Positions 53,555-62,702 of a stretch of DNA of 64,000 nt are shown here, in pieces. Positions within the stretch are counted from its first letter, which is position 1, and each line of letters begins with the position of its first letter. The notes under the pieces were generated by a model. The model saw only the letters and a list, made by a program, of their open reading frames with translations. It had not been told where the DNA came from and ran no database searches. The position numbers and the translations under genes are program-made. The DNA lies in contig NZ_MOBJ01000007.1 of NCBI RefSeq assembly GCF_003732225.1, positions 267,408-331,407 on the forward strand, in the 5' to 3' direction. This DNA is from Pseudomonas brassicacearum. GTDB lineage: Bacteria > Pseudomonadota > Gammaproteobacteria > Pseudomonadales > Pseudomonadaceae.

Positions 53555-54193
53555 ATGATTCCAACCCACGATCTGTTGATTTTTGCGGCTGCTTCGCTGC
53601 TGCTGGTGCTGACACCGGGACCGAACATGATCTACCTGATCTCCCGTTCGATCTGCCAGGGACGCAAGGCAGGCGTGACCTCGTTGCTCGGGGTGGTCGC
53701 GGGTTTTTTCGTGCATCTGTTTGCGGCGGCGGCAGGTCTGACCGCGGTCTTCATGGCGGTGCCGATGGCTTACGAGGCACTCAAGTGGGCCGGTGCCCTG
53801 TACTTGCTGTGGATGGCCTGGCAGGCAGTCAAACCGGGCGCGCGCTCGCCCTTTGAAGCTCAGCAACTGCCGCCGGACTCGTCTCGCAAACTGATGCTGA
53901 TGGGTTTTCTCACCAGCGCGCTGAACCCGAAAATCGCAGTGTTCTATCTCTCGGTGTTCCCGCAGTTCATCAGCCCGGAACACGGTTCGATATTCACCCA
54001 AAGTATTGCCCTGGGCCTGACTCAGATCAGCGTGAGTTTTACCGTCAATCTGTTGATCGCACTGTTTGCTGCCGGAATTGCTTCGTGGTTCGTCAACAAC
54101 CCGACCTGGCTGGCGGCTCAGCGTTATTTCATGGGCTTCGTGCTGGTTGGCCTGGCGGTGCGCCTGATGGCTGAACCACGGCGTATGGCCTGA
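53555..54193 (+). CDS. LysE/RhtB family amino acid exporter
   Basis: A 212-residue inner membrane protein with about six membrane segments. The start LLLVLTPGPNMIYLISRSIC carries the conserved TPGP-N motif of the LysE/RhtB family, followed by GRKAGVTSLLGVVAGFFVHL and later FLTSALNPKIAVFYLSVFPQ. Family members export lysine, threonine, homoserine and other amino acids. A Met-related or detoxifying role with the nearby genes is only possible, not shown. It is followed five bases later by the GNAT gene, suggesting cotranscription. Confidence 0.92.
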   Translation: MIPTHDLLIFAAASLLLVLTPGPNMIYLISRSICQGRKAGVTSLLGVVAGFFVHLFAAAAGLTAVFMAVPMAYEALKWAGALYLLWMAWQAVKPGARSPFEAQQLPPDSSRKLMLMGFLTSALNPKIAVFYLSVFPQFISPEHGSIFTQSIALGLTQISVSFTVNLLIALFAAGIASWFVNNPTWLAAQRYFMGFVLVGLAVRLMAEPRRMA

Positions 54194-54198
54194 ATAAC

Positions 54199-54696
54199 AT
54201 GGCGATCCAACGACTCGATGCCAGCCATGCGCTCGCTTACCGGGCGCTGATGCTTGAGGCCTATGACCGCCATCCGCAGGCGTTCACCTCCAGTGTCCGC
54301 GAGCGCGCGGTGATGCCGTTGAGCTGGTGGGAGTCTCGATTGAGCAGCCCGCTGGACCTGCTGCTCGGTGCGTTTGAGAAGGGCGAACTGGTGGGCATTG
54401 TCGGCCTGGCCTTCGAGGCACGGGAAAAAGCCCGGCACAAGGCAACGTTGTTTGGCATGTACGTGTCAGGCACGGTCAGACAGCGCGGGCTGGGTTATGA
54501 GCTGGTTCAGGCGCTGTTCGAGGAGGCGCGGGGACGGCCGGGGTTGAAGCTGATTCAACTGACCGTCACTGCCGGCAATGACGCCGCGTTCAAGTTGTAT
54601 CAACGCTGTGGTTTCGTGCAATTCGGGCTCGAACCATTGGCGGTGCGGGTTGGCGAAGATTATTTCGACAAGATCCACATGTGGCGCGAGCTCTGA
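54199..54696 (+). CDS. GNAT family N-acetyltransferase
   Basis: A 165-residue enzyme with the GNAT fold. The acetyl-CoA binding part reads GMYVSGTVRQRGLGYELVQA (R-x-x-G-x-G/A variant RQRGLG), followed by LIQLTVTAGNDAAFKLYQRC and GFVQFGLEP, the characteristic last strands. The N-terminal part (HALAYRALMLEAYDRHPQAF) is the variable acceptor side. Acceptor unknown. It starts five bases after the LysE-type gene; a broken REP pair follows. Confidence 0.9.
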   Translation: MAIQRLDASHALAYRALMLEAYDRHPQAFTSSVRERAVMPLSWWESRLSSPLDLLLGAFEKGELVGIVGLAFEAREKARHKATLFGMYVSGTVRQRGLGYELVQALFEEARGRPGLKLIQLTVTAGNDAAFKLYQRCGFVQFGLEPLAVRVGEDYFDKIHMWREL

Positions 54697-54712
54697 AACC
54701 AATGCGATTACC

Positions 54713-54816
54713 TGTGGGAGCGAGCTTGCTCGCGATAGCGGTGTGTCAGTCGCATCAATGCTGGATGTGCCGCCACCATCGCGAGCAAGCGAACGTCGCC
54801 CGGCTCTTCCCACGTT
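54713..54816. repeat. Inverted REP pair (class A), right arm disrupted
   Basis: The left arm TGTGGGAGCGAGCTTGCTCG is normal. The right arm begins ATCGCGAGCAAGC and then, in place of the usual TCGCTCCCACA, has GAACGTCGCCCGGCTC before TTCCCAC. The palindrome is thus interrupted by about 17 foreign bases. It separates the convergent GNAT and metR genes. Confidence 0.75.
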
Positions 54817-54843
54817 TGATCGGTGTTGCTCGATCCATGTGTT

Positions 54844-55773
54844 TCAGCGCACCGCGCTGACACCATCCAGGGTCGAGAACGAGGTGTCCTTGGCCGTCAG
54901 CAGGAAGTCGCGCATGTACGGCGCGTCGAGCATGTCGGCGCGGATCCCGGCGTACAGCGTGGCAAACAATCCTTTCTCTCCCAGCCGCTTGGCCTTCACG
55001 TAACCCCGTGAGCTGTACTCGTGCAGCGCCCAATGCGGCATGCCGCAGACGCCACGGCCGCTGGCTACCAATTGCATCATCATCACCGTCAGTTCCGAAG
55101 TACGAACCTGCGCCGGTTCGATGTCGGCCGGCTCCAGGAAACGGGTGAAAATGTCCAGTCGATCGCGTTCCACCGGGTAGGTGATCAGGGTTTCGCTGAG
55201 CAGATCTTCCGGGACGATGTAGGGCTTGCTTGCCAACCGATGCTGATTGGCCACCGCGAGCATCGCTTCGTAGGTGAATAAGGGCACGTAGGTGATCCCG
55301 GCCAGCTCCAATGGGTCGGACGTTACCACCAGGTCCAGGTCGCCACGGGCCAGGGCCGGCAGCGGGGCGAAGGAGAAGCCCGACGCCAGGTCCAGCTCGA
55401 CTTCCGGCCAGGCATCGCGGAACTGGTCGATAGTCGGCATCAACCACTGAAAGCAGCTGTGGCATTCGATCGCCATGTGCAGCCGTCCGGCGGTGCCACC
55501 GGCCAGGCGCGCGATGTCACGTTCGGCTCCGCGCAGCAGCGGCAGGGTGGCGTCGGCCAGTTGCAGCAGGCGCAGACCGGCGCTGGTGAAGCGCACCGGT
55601 TTGGTTTTGCGCACGAACAGCGGCATGCCCATGCGCTCTTCCAGCTCTTTGAACTGGTGGGACAGGGCGGATTGGGTCAGGTGCAGACGTTCGGCGGCTT
55701 CGACCAGACTGTCGGCTTCGCGCAAGGCGTGCAGGGTCTTCAGGTGACGGATTTCGAGCACCAGGGCCTCCAT
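54844..55773 (-). CDS. metR: MetR, LysR-type regulator of methionine synthesis
   Basis: A 309-residue LysR-family activator. The helix-turn-helix is LHALREADSLVEAAERLHLT and QSALSHQFKELEERMG, with MPLFVRKTKPVRFTSAG after it, as in MetR. The C-terminal effector domain includes ECHSCFQWLMPTIDQFRDAW, a MetR hallmark, and DLDLVVTSDPLE. MetR binds homocysteine and activates metE; it usually lies divergent from metE, as here, with 97 bases between start codons. A candidate operator is at 55804-55816. Confidence 0.94.
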   Translation of the reverse strand: MEALVLEIRHLKTLHALREADSLVEAAERLHLTQSALSHQFKELEERMGMPLFVRKTKPVRFTSAGLRLLQLADATLPLLRGAERDIARLAGGTAGRLHMAIECHSCFQWLMPTIDQFRDAWPEVELDLASGFSFAPLPALARGDLDLVVTSDPLELAGITYVPLFTYEAMLAVANQHRLASKPYIVPEDLLSETLITYPVERDRLDIFTRFLEPADIEPAQVRTSELTVMMMQLVASGRGVCGMPHWALHEYSSRGYVKAKRLGEKGLFATLYAGIRADMLDAPYMRDFLLTAKDTSFSTLDGVSAVR

Positions 55774-55803
55774 GAATGAATTTTGTGATCAACACGAAAA
55801 GGT

Positions 55804-55816
55804 TGAGTTTGTCTCA
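55804..55816. promoter_or_regulatory. Candidate MetR binding site
   Basis: TGAGTTTGTCTCA is an inverted repeat with the same spacing as the MetR consensus TGAA-N5-TTCA (outer TGA/TCA kept). It lies between the divergent metR and metE starts. Binding is inferred. Confidence 0.5.
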
Positions 55817-55870
55817 TGTTGGGTTGGCTGTCGACAATAGGGCCATCTTTTACTTCGGAGAACATATGCC

Positions 55871-58183
55871 ATGGCCTTGGCCCACACACTCGGTTTTCCA
55901 CGCATCGGCGCCGACCGCGAACTGAAAAAAGCCCTGGAATCCTATTGGAAGGGCGATCTCGATCAGGCCGGGTTGCAAACCGTCGGCCGCCAGTTGCGGG
56001 CCAGGCACTGGCAATTGCAGAAAGACGCCGGCATTGACCTGCTGCCCGTGGGTGACTTCGCCTGGTATGACCAGGTGCTGACGCACTCGCTGACTTTCGG
56101 CGTGATCCCCGAGCGCTTCGACAGTGCCAGGGATGCCCGAGGCCTGCCGACCCTCGACACCTTGTTCGCCATGGCCCGTGGCGCCAGCGCGGGGTGTTGC
56201 GGCGATGAGCCTGCCAAGGCGCAATATGCGCAGGAACTGACCAAGTGGTTCGACACCAACTACCACTACCTGGTCCCGGAATTCACCGCTGACCAACCGT
56301 TCAAATTGAGCTGGGAGCAACTGTTCGACGAAGTCGACGAAGCCCACGCCCTCGGGTACACCGTCAAACCGGTGATCATCGGCCCTTTGACTTACTTGTG
56401 GCTGGGCAAGGCAAAAGGTAACGACTTCGACAAACTCGACCTGCTCGAGCGCCTGCTGCCGCTCTACGGCGAAATCCTCAATCGCCTCAAGGCTCAAGGT
56501 GTGGAATGGGTGCAGATCGATGAACCGATCCTGACCCTCGACCTGCCGCAAGCCTGGAAAAACGCCTTCGAGCGCGCCTACCACATCCTTCAATATTCAC
56601 CATTGAAAAAGCTCGTGGCCACCTACTTCAGTGGTCTGGAAGACAATCTCGGGCTGGCCGTGAGCCTGCCGGTGGACGGCTTGCACATCGACGCGGTACG
56701 AGCGCCGGAGCAACTGGGCCAGGTACTCGATCGTCTGCCAACCTATAAAGTGCTGTCGGTGGGCCTGGTCAACGGTCGCAACGTCTGGCGTTGCGAGCTG
56801 GAACAGGCGCTGGCACAGCTGAAACCGGCGCAAGAGCGCTACGGCGACAACCTGTGGGTCAGCAGCTCGTGCTCGTTGTTGCACAGCCCGGTGGACCTGG
56901 ATCGCGAAGATAAACTCGACGCCGAGCTGAAGAGCTGGCTGGCGTTCGCCGTGCAAAAGTGCGGTGAAATCGCCGTGCTGCGTGACGCGCTGAACGATCC
57001 TCAGTCGCTGAAGGTTAAAGCCGCATTGGCACACAGCCGCGCCGTGCAGGCCAGCCGTGTGCAATCGCCACGTATCCATAAAGCCGAGGTGCAGGCGCGC
57101 ATCCTGGCCATTCGCGACACCGACAGCCAGCGTCACTCAGAGTTTGCCAAACGTATCGAACTGCAACGTGCACGTCTGCGACTGCCGGCCTTCCCGAGCA
57201 CTACCATCGGCTCATTCCCGCAGACCGCATCGATCCGTCTGGCGCGCCAGTCGTTCAAGCAGGGCAAGCTTTCGGTCAACGATTACACCGACGCGATGCA
57301 CAGCGAAATCCGCCACGCGGTGCAAATTCAGGAGCGCCTGGGTCTCGATGTGCTGGTGCACGGTGAAGCCGAGCGCAATGACATGGTCGAATACTTTGCC
57401 GAGCAACTCGACGGCTACCTGTTCACCCGTTTCGGCTGGGTTCAGAGCTACGGTTCGCGTTGTGTGAAACCGGCGATCATTTACGGCGACCTGAGCCGTC
57501 CGAAGGCCATGACCGTCGACTGGATCACTTACGCCCAGAGCCTGACCGACAAGGTCATGAAGGGCATGCTGACCGGTCCGGTGACGATGTTGATGTGGTC
57601 GTTCCCGCGTGAAGATGTGTCGCGTAAAGTGCAGGCGCAACAGTTGGCGCTGGCCCTGCGTGACGAGGTGGTCGACCTGGAGCGGGCCGGAATCAAAATC
57701 GTCCAGATCGACGAAGCGGCGTTCCGCGAAGGCTTGCCGCTGCGCCGGGCGCAATGGCAGGAGTATCTGGACTGGGCGGTGGAGGCGTTCCGCTTGAGTG
57801 CATCGGGTGTGCGCGATGAAACCCAGATCCACACCCACATGTGCTACAGCGAGTTCAATGACGTGATCCAGTCCATCGCTGCCATGGACGCGGACGTGAT
57901 CACTATCGAAACCTCGCGTTCGGACATGGAATTGCTGGAAGCCTTCAAGGCCTTCGATTACCCGAACGACATTGGTCCGGGCGTCTACGACATCCACTCG
58001 CCACGGGTGCCGGACACGGCCGAGATGGTCAAGTTGATGAGTAAAGCCGTACAGCGGATCCCGGCCGAACGACTGTGGGTCAACCCGGACTGCGGCCTGA
58101 AAACCCGCGCCTGGCCGGAGACCGAAGCGGCGTTGGTGAACATGGTGGCTGCCGCTCGGCAGTTGCGTAGTCAATTGGCGTAG
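55871..58183 (+). CDS. metE: Cobalamin-independent methionine synthase MetE
   Basis: A 770-residue cytosolic enzyme that transfers a methyl group from methyl-tetrahydropteroyl-glutamate to homocysteine. It starts [20 protein letters not shown] as usual. The zinc ligands, aligned to the E. coli enzyme by position, are His656 and Cys658 (HMCYSEF), Glu680 (IETSRSDME) and Cys741 ([10 protein letters not shown]), all present. Length is normal. It is divergent from its activator metR and followed directly by an inverted REP pair. Expression is probably repressed by B12 and methionine supply through MetR. Confidence 0.98.
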   Translation: MALAHTLGFPRIGADRELKKALESYWKGDLDQAGLQTVGRQLRARHWQLQKDAGIDLLPVGDFAWYDQVLTHSLTFGVIPERFDSARDARGLPTLDTLFAMARGASAGCCGDEPAKAQYAQELTKWFDTNYHYLVPEFTADQPFKLSWEQLFDEVDEAHALGYTVKPVIIGPLTYLWLGKAKGNDFDKLDLLERLLPLYGEILNRLKAQGVEWVQIDEPILTLDLPQAWKNAFERAYHILQYSPLKKLVATYFSGLEDNLGLAVSLPVDGLHIDAVRAPEQLGQVLDRLPTYKVLSVGLVNGRNVWRCELEQALAQLKPAQERYGDNLWVSSSCSLLHSPVDLDREDKLDAELKSWLAFAVQKCGEIAVLRDALNDPQSLKVKAALAHSRAVQASRVQSPRIHKAEVQARILAIRDTDSQRHSEFAKRIELQRARLRLPAFPSTTIGSFPQTASIRLARQSFKQGKLSVNDYTDAMHSEIRHAVQIQERLGLDVLVHGEAERNDMVEYFAEQLDGYLFTRFGWVQSYGSRCVKPAIIYGDLSRPKAMTVDWITYAQSLTDKVMKGMLTGPVTMLMWSFPREDVSRKVQAQQLALALRDEVVDLERAGIKIVQIDEAAFREGLPLRRAQWQEYLDWAVEAFRLSASGVRDETQIHTHMCYSEFNDVIQSIAAMDADVITIETSRSDMELLEAFKAFDYPNDIGPGVYDIHSPRVPDTAEMVKLMSKAVQRIPAERLWVNPDCGLKTRAWPETEAALVNMVAAARQLRSQLA

Positions 58184-58188
58184 GACGC

Positions 58189-58280
58189 CATCGCGAGCAA
58201 GCTCGCTCCCACAGTTGATCGATATCGTACACAAAGTCTGTATCCGACATAAATCCTGTGGGAGCGAGCTTGCTCGCGAT
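58189..58280. repeat. Inverted pair of REP elements (class A), reversed order
   Basis: The reverse arm (ATCGCGAGCAAGCTCGCTCC) comes first and the forward arm (TGTGGGAGCGAGCTTGCTCG) second, opposite to the copies at 1231 and 3994. It begins six bases after the metE stop. Confidence 0.8.
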
Positions 58281-58411
58281 GAACGATAACTCGGTCTTGA
58301 ATACGACCGTTCGGCACCCTTCATCAAACTGTCACGTAACTGTGGCAGCGCGCTTTAACAAAGTTCATCAGACTCGCGCTCTACTGGGGTTCTGCGTTTC
58401 GGTGTTTTTTC

Positions 58412-59446
58412 ATGCGGGTACGATTTTTTTCAACTGCGGTTCTTCTGGCCGCACTGCTGTTCGGCCTACCGTCTTTTGCGGCGTCGCGCTGCGATGTCAA
58501 TGTTCCGACCGAGCGTGTCGATCTGGCGCAGGTGAGCCTGGCGTACCAGAGCATCGGTCGTGCGTCCGATCCTGCGTTGCTGCTGGTGATGGGCCTGGGT
58601 GGCCAGTTGATTCACTGGCCGGATGAGGTGGTGGTTGCGCTGTGCGAGCAAGGTTTTCGGGTGATTCGCTACGACAATCGCGATGTCGGGCTGTCGACCT
58701 GGCGTCAGGCACCTGCCAATGCCAACCTGACCTTTGAGGTGCTGCGCTACAAACTCGGTTTACCCGTAGCGGCGCCGTACACCCTGACCGACATGGCGGA
58801 CGACGCGCTAGGCCTGATGGATGCGCTGCACGTGGAGCAATTCCATGTACTGGGCGCGAGCATGGGCGGAATGATCGCCCAGCACATGGCGGCGATGGCG
58901 CCGCAACGGGTCGAGAGTTTGACGCTGATCATGACCAGTTCCGGTGCTGAAGGCTTGCCGGCACCCAACGCGGCGCTGGTGCAGTTGCTGTCGCGGCGCA
59001 GTGCGCCGAACCGTGAGGTGGCGCTGGAGCAACAGGCCGATCTGCTGGCCGCGCTGGGCAGTCCTCAGGTGAGCGATGATCGTCAGGTTCTGTTGCATCT
59101 GGCGGCGGTGGCCTACGACCGGGCGTTCAATCCCGACGGCGTGAAGCGCCAGATCATGGCGATCCTCGCCGAACCGAGCCGGGTGGCGCTGCTCAATCAG
59201 TTGCGGGTGCCGACGCTGGTGGTGCATGGCACCGCCGATCCGCTGTTGCCGGTGATGCATGGCATTCACCTGGCGGCGCATATCCAGGGCAGTCAGTTGA
59301 AGCTGATTCCAGGGCTGGCCCATCGTTTTCAGGAAGCGTTCAAGGCGCCGTTACTGGCGGCGGTGTTGCCGTACCTGCAATCCCATCGTGAAGATACCTC
59401 GCATTGGGCGCAGATCGATCCGGTGCGGGCACCGAATCTGTTGTAA
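58412..59446 (+). CDS. Secreted alpha/beta hydrolase
   Basis: A 344-residue alpha/beta-fold hydrolase with N-terminal signal peptide ([20 protein letters not shown]). The oxyanion strand is [19 protein letters not shown], the nucleophile elbow GASMGG (Ser), and the catalytic acid and base are likely in [10 protein letters not shown] (Asp) and GLAHRF (His). [15 protein letters not shown] is typical of the esterase/lactonase-like group. Substrate unknown. It stands alone, with repeats on both sides. Confidence 0.88.
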   Translation: MRVRFFSTAVLLAALLFGLPSFAASRCDVNVPTERVDLAQVSLAYQSIGRASDPALLLVMGLGGQLIHWPDEVVVALCEQGFRVIRYDNRDVGLSTWRQAPANANLTFEVLRYKLGLPVAAPYTLTDMADDALGLMDALHVEQFHVLGASMGGMIAQHMAAMAPQRVESLTLIMTSSGAEGLPAPNAALVQLLSRRSAPNREVALEQQADLLAALGSPQVSDDRQVLLHLAAVAYDRAFNPDGVKRQIMAILAEPSRVALLNQLRVPTLVVHGTADPLLPVMHGIHLAAHIQGSQLKLIPGLAHRFQEAFKAPLLAAVLPYLQSHREDTSHWAQIDPVRAPNLL

Positions 59447-59456
59447 CGAGAAGATC

Positions 59457-59524
59457 AAAAGATCGCAGCCTGCGGCAGCTCCTACACTGACCCCGTAGGA
59501 GCTGCCGTAGGCTGCGATCTTTTC
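59457..59524. repeat. Class C repeat hairpin
   Basis: Arms AAAAGATCGCAGCCTGCGGC and GCCGTAGGCTGCGATCTTTT (one mismatch to perfect). It lies between the convergent hydrolase and NtrC-type regulator genes. Confidence 0.8.
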
Positions 59525-59536
59525 CTGACATGGCGC

Positions 59537-60934
59537 TCAGCGGACGATTTTGTCCACATGAATCCCCAGTTTCTTCAGCCGATACCAGAAGCTGCGCTCC
59601 GAGATACCGATCAGTTGCGCGGCAGCGGCTTGCACGCCGTTGCTTTGTTGCAGGGCCGCCAGGATGTAGTTTTTTTCGACTTCGGCCAGTGCGGCGTCGA
59701 GGTCGTGCGGCACACCGGTACTTTCGTTGAGGACCGCGCTGGCGCCGTCGCCGGAGCGCCTTGAGGCGAACAGATAGGCCGGAAGATCGTCTTCCTCGAT
59801 CACCGCACCCGAGGCAACGATGGTGGCGCGTTCAACGCAGTTTTGCAGTTCGCGGATGTTTCCCGGCCACGAATAACTGACCATGGCCTGCAAGGCTTCC
59901 GGGCTGAAACCGTTGATGCGTTTGCCGGCGGTGGCGCCCATGGTGTGTGCGAAGTGCCGGGCCAATGGCGCGATGTCTTCGACCCGTTCACGCAAGGCAG
60001 GCAGGGGGATCGGGAACACGTTGAGGCGATAGTAAAGGTCTTCGCGAAACTCTTTGTTGGCCACCGCTTCCAGCAGGTCTTTGTTGGTGGCAGCGATCAC
60101 TCGCACGTCGACCTTGCGTTCACGCGGATCACCCACCGGTTCGATCACGCGCTCTTGCAAGGCACGCAGAATCTTCGCCTGCAACGCCAGCGGCATGTCG
60201 CCAACCTCATCGAGAAACAGCGTGCCCTTGTCGGCCTGCATGAAACGCCCGACCCGATCGGCCACCGCGCCGGTGAAGGCGCCTTTGCGATGGCCGAACA
60301 TTTCACTTTCCAGCAAGCCTTCGGGAATAGCTGCACAGTTCACTGCGATGAAGGGTTTGTCGGCGCGGTTGCCATGTTTGTGGATGGCCCGCGCGACCAT
60401 TTCCTTGCCGGTACCGCTTTCGCCGGTGAGCAGGATGGTCGCGTTGCTTTCGCGCACCGAATCCACCGCTTGCAGCACTCGACGGAAGGTCGGACTGTCG
60501 CCCACCAGGCTGTCGATTTGCGCGTGCTCCTCAAGCTCGGCGCGCATGCGCTGGTTGTCTTTGAGAATCTCGCGAAACTGCAGGGCCTTGCTGACCGTAA
60601 TGTCCAGCTCATCGATGTCGAACGGCTTGGCAATGTAGTCGAAGGCGCCGTTGCGCATCGACTGCACGGCGTTTTTCACCGTGCTGTAGGCCGTCATGAC
60701 GATCACCGGCAATTGCGGAAAGCGCACTTTGATTTCGGCCAGTAGCTGCGGCCCGTCCATGCCGGGCATGCGCCAGTCGCTGATCACCAGGTCAATGTCT
60801 TCCTGTTCCAGCACCTTGAGCGCGTGCAAGCCATTGCTGGCGGTGAACACCTGGATATCGTTCTGGCTCAGGGCGGACGCCAACAAGTCGCAGAGCTTGG
60901 GCTCGTCATCGACTACCAGAATGTTATGCGTCAT
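59537..60934 (-). CDS. NtrC-family sigma-54-dependent response regulator
   Basis: A 465-residue activator: receiver (NILVVDDEPKLCDLLASALS; phospho-acceptor in LVISDWRMPGMDG), AAA+ domain (Walker A GESGTGKE, sigma-54 contact loop KGAFTGA, Walker B FLDEVGDM, VNCAAIPEGLLESEMFGHRK) and Fis-type helix-turn-helix (GVQAAAAQLIGISERSFWYR). All motifs are intact. I chose ATG 60934: the receiver begins there, GAGGA lies five bases upstream, and it overlaps the kinase stop by eleven bases. A frame 46 codons longer is rejected because it lies inside the kinase gene. Target genes are unknown; the genes it controls need not be in the window. Confidence 0.93.
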   Translation of the reverse strand: MTHNILVVDDEPKLCDLLASALSQNDIQVFTASNGLHALKVLEQEDIDLVISDWRMPGMDGPQLLAEIKVRFPQLPVIVMTAYSTVKNAVQSMRNGAFDYIAKPFDIDELDITVSKALQFREILKDNQRMRAELEEHAQIDSLVGDSPTFRRVLQAVDSVRESNATILLTGESGTGKEMVARAIHKHGNRADKPFIAVNCAAIPEGLLESEMFGHRKGAFTGAVADRVGRFMQADKGTLFLDEVGDMPLALQAKILRALQERVIEPVGDPRERKVDVRVIAATNKDLLEAVANKEFREDLYYRLNVFPIPLPALRERVEDIAPLARHFAHTMGATAGKRINGFSPEALQAMVSYSWPGNIRELQNCVERATIVASGAVIEEDDLPAYLFASRRSGDGASAVLNESTGVPHDLDAALAEVEKNYILAALQQSNGVQAAAAQLIGISERSFWYRLKKLGIHVDKIVR

Positions 60935-62702
60935 CACTGTCCTCGTCGTCGCTGTCGTCTTCACCGTTGGCCGGAATGTACAGGCTGAATGTGGCGCCGG
61001 CATCTTTTTCGCTGACGCATTCAATTCGCCCGTTATGGTTTTCCATGATCGAGAAGACTTTTGCCAGCCCAAGACCCGTACCTGAAGCCTTGGTGGTGAC
61101 GAACGGCGTGAAGATACGCTCGATCATGTCCGGTTCGATGCCCTGACCGGTGTCGGAAACACTGATGACGGTGTACTCCTTGTCGCTGGAAATGCCCAGG
61201 GTCAGGCGACCGCCATCGGGCATTGCGTCAATGGCGTTGATCACCAGGTTCAGGCAAGCCTGTTTGAGTTGCCGGGCATCGGCGTGCATGGTCGCGGCCG
61301 GCGCATTGTCTTCGATCCGGGCGTCGATGTTATGAGTCGCCAGTTCCGGGGCACAGAATCCGATCAGCTCATCGACCAGCGGTCGCACCAGTTGGGTAGA
61401 ACGCATGGGCGCGCTGGGCTTGGCAAAGTCGAGGAATTCGGTGATCAGGTCGTTGATCCGGCTGACCTCGCTGACCACGTATTCCAGATGCCGCTTGTCG
61501 GTTTCGGGCAGGTCGGCGCGACGGTGCAACAACTGGGTCGCGGTTTTGATGATGCCCAGCGGGTTGCGGATTTCATGGGCCAGGCCCATGGCCACTTCAC
61601 CCAGCGCATGCAGGCGATCCCGGCGGCGCAGTTGCGATTCCAGGTGCTGCAGTTCGCCCAGGCGCTCGGTCATGTGGTTGAAGGTGCTGCTCAGTTCGGC
61701 CAGCTCATCGCTGCCGGTGACCGGTATCCGCTGACGATAATCACCGTCGATGACCCCCCGTACGCCTTTGGAGAGATTGCGCAGGGGCTGGGTCAGGCGT
61801 TGCGAGACCAGCCAGCCGACACCCAGCGACAGCGCCGAACTGAGGATGAAAATCAGGATGAACAGATTGCTCTGGTTCACCAGCCCGACCAGGCTGTTGT
61901 GGCGCAGCAGGCCGCTGAATATCACCCCCTGAAGTTCACCGCTGTCATTGAGGATTGGCCGATAGATGCCGCTGTAGTTATTGGTGAACTGTTCGATCGG
62001 TTTTTTCGTGGTGCGCAGGATTTGCTCGATGTCTTCGGGCACCTTCATGGGGTGATCTTCGAAGCGCTGGGTCGCGAAAATTTCCGAGAAGTCTTCGTCC
62101 TTGGCCAGGTACAACCGCAGGTCAAGGGAATGCACATCGGCGACGCTGGTGAGGAAGCTGCTGTCCAGGTAGTTGGCGAGGACCAACTGATAGTCGACCC
62201 CAGCCTGGGTTGTCTGGAAGGTCGAGACCAGGATGCCGGTGGACGCGCCCGTGACCTGAATGGTTTGCAGGACGGCTTTGGGCGCGGTGTTGATTTGCTC
62301 GACGATGTCGTCGGTCACGGTACTGAACAGCACTTTGTGATCGCTGGTGCGCACCAGCGCCACGACGTCGATGCCCATGGCTTCGGCAATGTCGGCGCTG
62401 AGGCGGTCCTGCCGGGCCGAGAGCCGGTCGTTGATCGGGCGGATGTGGCGCAGCAACAACTGGGCGACCCGCGTGTTTTCGCGGAGGATTTCCCGGACCT
62501 CGTCTTCGACGATCTTGGTCGATTCCTGCAACCAGATCCGCACGTTGCTATCGAAGATCTGTGACAGCGTGGTGGCCGCCAGTTCCGCAGCGATCATGGT
62601 AGGGATCACGCTGACCAGCCAGAACGCCAATACCAGCTTGCGTTGGACACTCCAGCGGGAGATGGCGAAGGGCAGGGCTTTACGGCGTCGGTCTTGTTTC
62701 AT
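60924..62702 (-). CDS. Sensor histidine kinase, partner of the NtrC-type regulator
   Basis: A 592-residue inner membrane kinase with two membrane segments (LVLAFWLVSVIPTMIAAELA; LFILIFILSSALSLGVGWLV), a periplasmic sensor domain of about 230 residues between them, HAMP (RLTQPLRNLSKGVRGVIDGD), HisKA with phospho-His in GLAHEIRNPLGIIK and an ATPase domain (NLVINAIDAMPDGG, VSDTGQGIEPDM, KASGTGLGL). It overlaps the acyltransferase stop by one base (TGATG) and the response regulator by eleven bases. Signal not known. The acidic tail DDSDDEDSDD is unusual. Confidence 0.92.
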   Translation of the reverse strand: MKQDRRRKALPFAISRWSVQRKLVLAFWLVSVIPTMIAAELAATTLSQIFDSNVRIWLQESTKIVEDEVREILRENTRVAQLLLRHIRPINDRLSARQDRLSADIAEAMGIDVVALVRTSDHKVLFSTVTDDIVEQINTAPKAVLQTIQVTGASTGILVSTFQTTQAGVDYQLVLANYLDSSFLTSVADVHSLDLRLYLAKDEDFSEIFATQRFEDHPMKVPEDIEQILRTTKKPIEQFTNNYSGIYRPILNDSGELQGVIFSGLLRHNSLVGLVNQSNLFILIFILSSALSLGVGWLVSQRLTQPLRNLSKGVRGVIDGDYRQRIPVTGSDELAELSSTFNHMTERLGELQHLESQLRRRDRLHALGEVAMGLAHEIRNPLGIIKTATQLLHRRADLPETDKRHLEYVVSEVSRINDLITEFLDFAKPSAPMRSTQLVRPLVDELIGFCAPELATHNIDARIEDNAPAATMHADARQLKQACLNLVINAIDAMPDGGRLTLGISSDKEYTVISVSDTGQGIEPDMIERIFTPFVTTKASGTGLGLAKVFSIMENHNGRIECVSEKDAGATFSLYIPANGEDDSDDEDSDDA

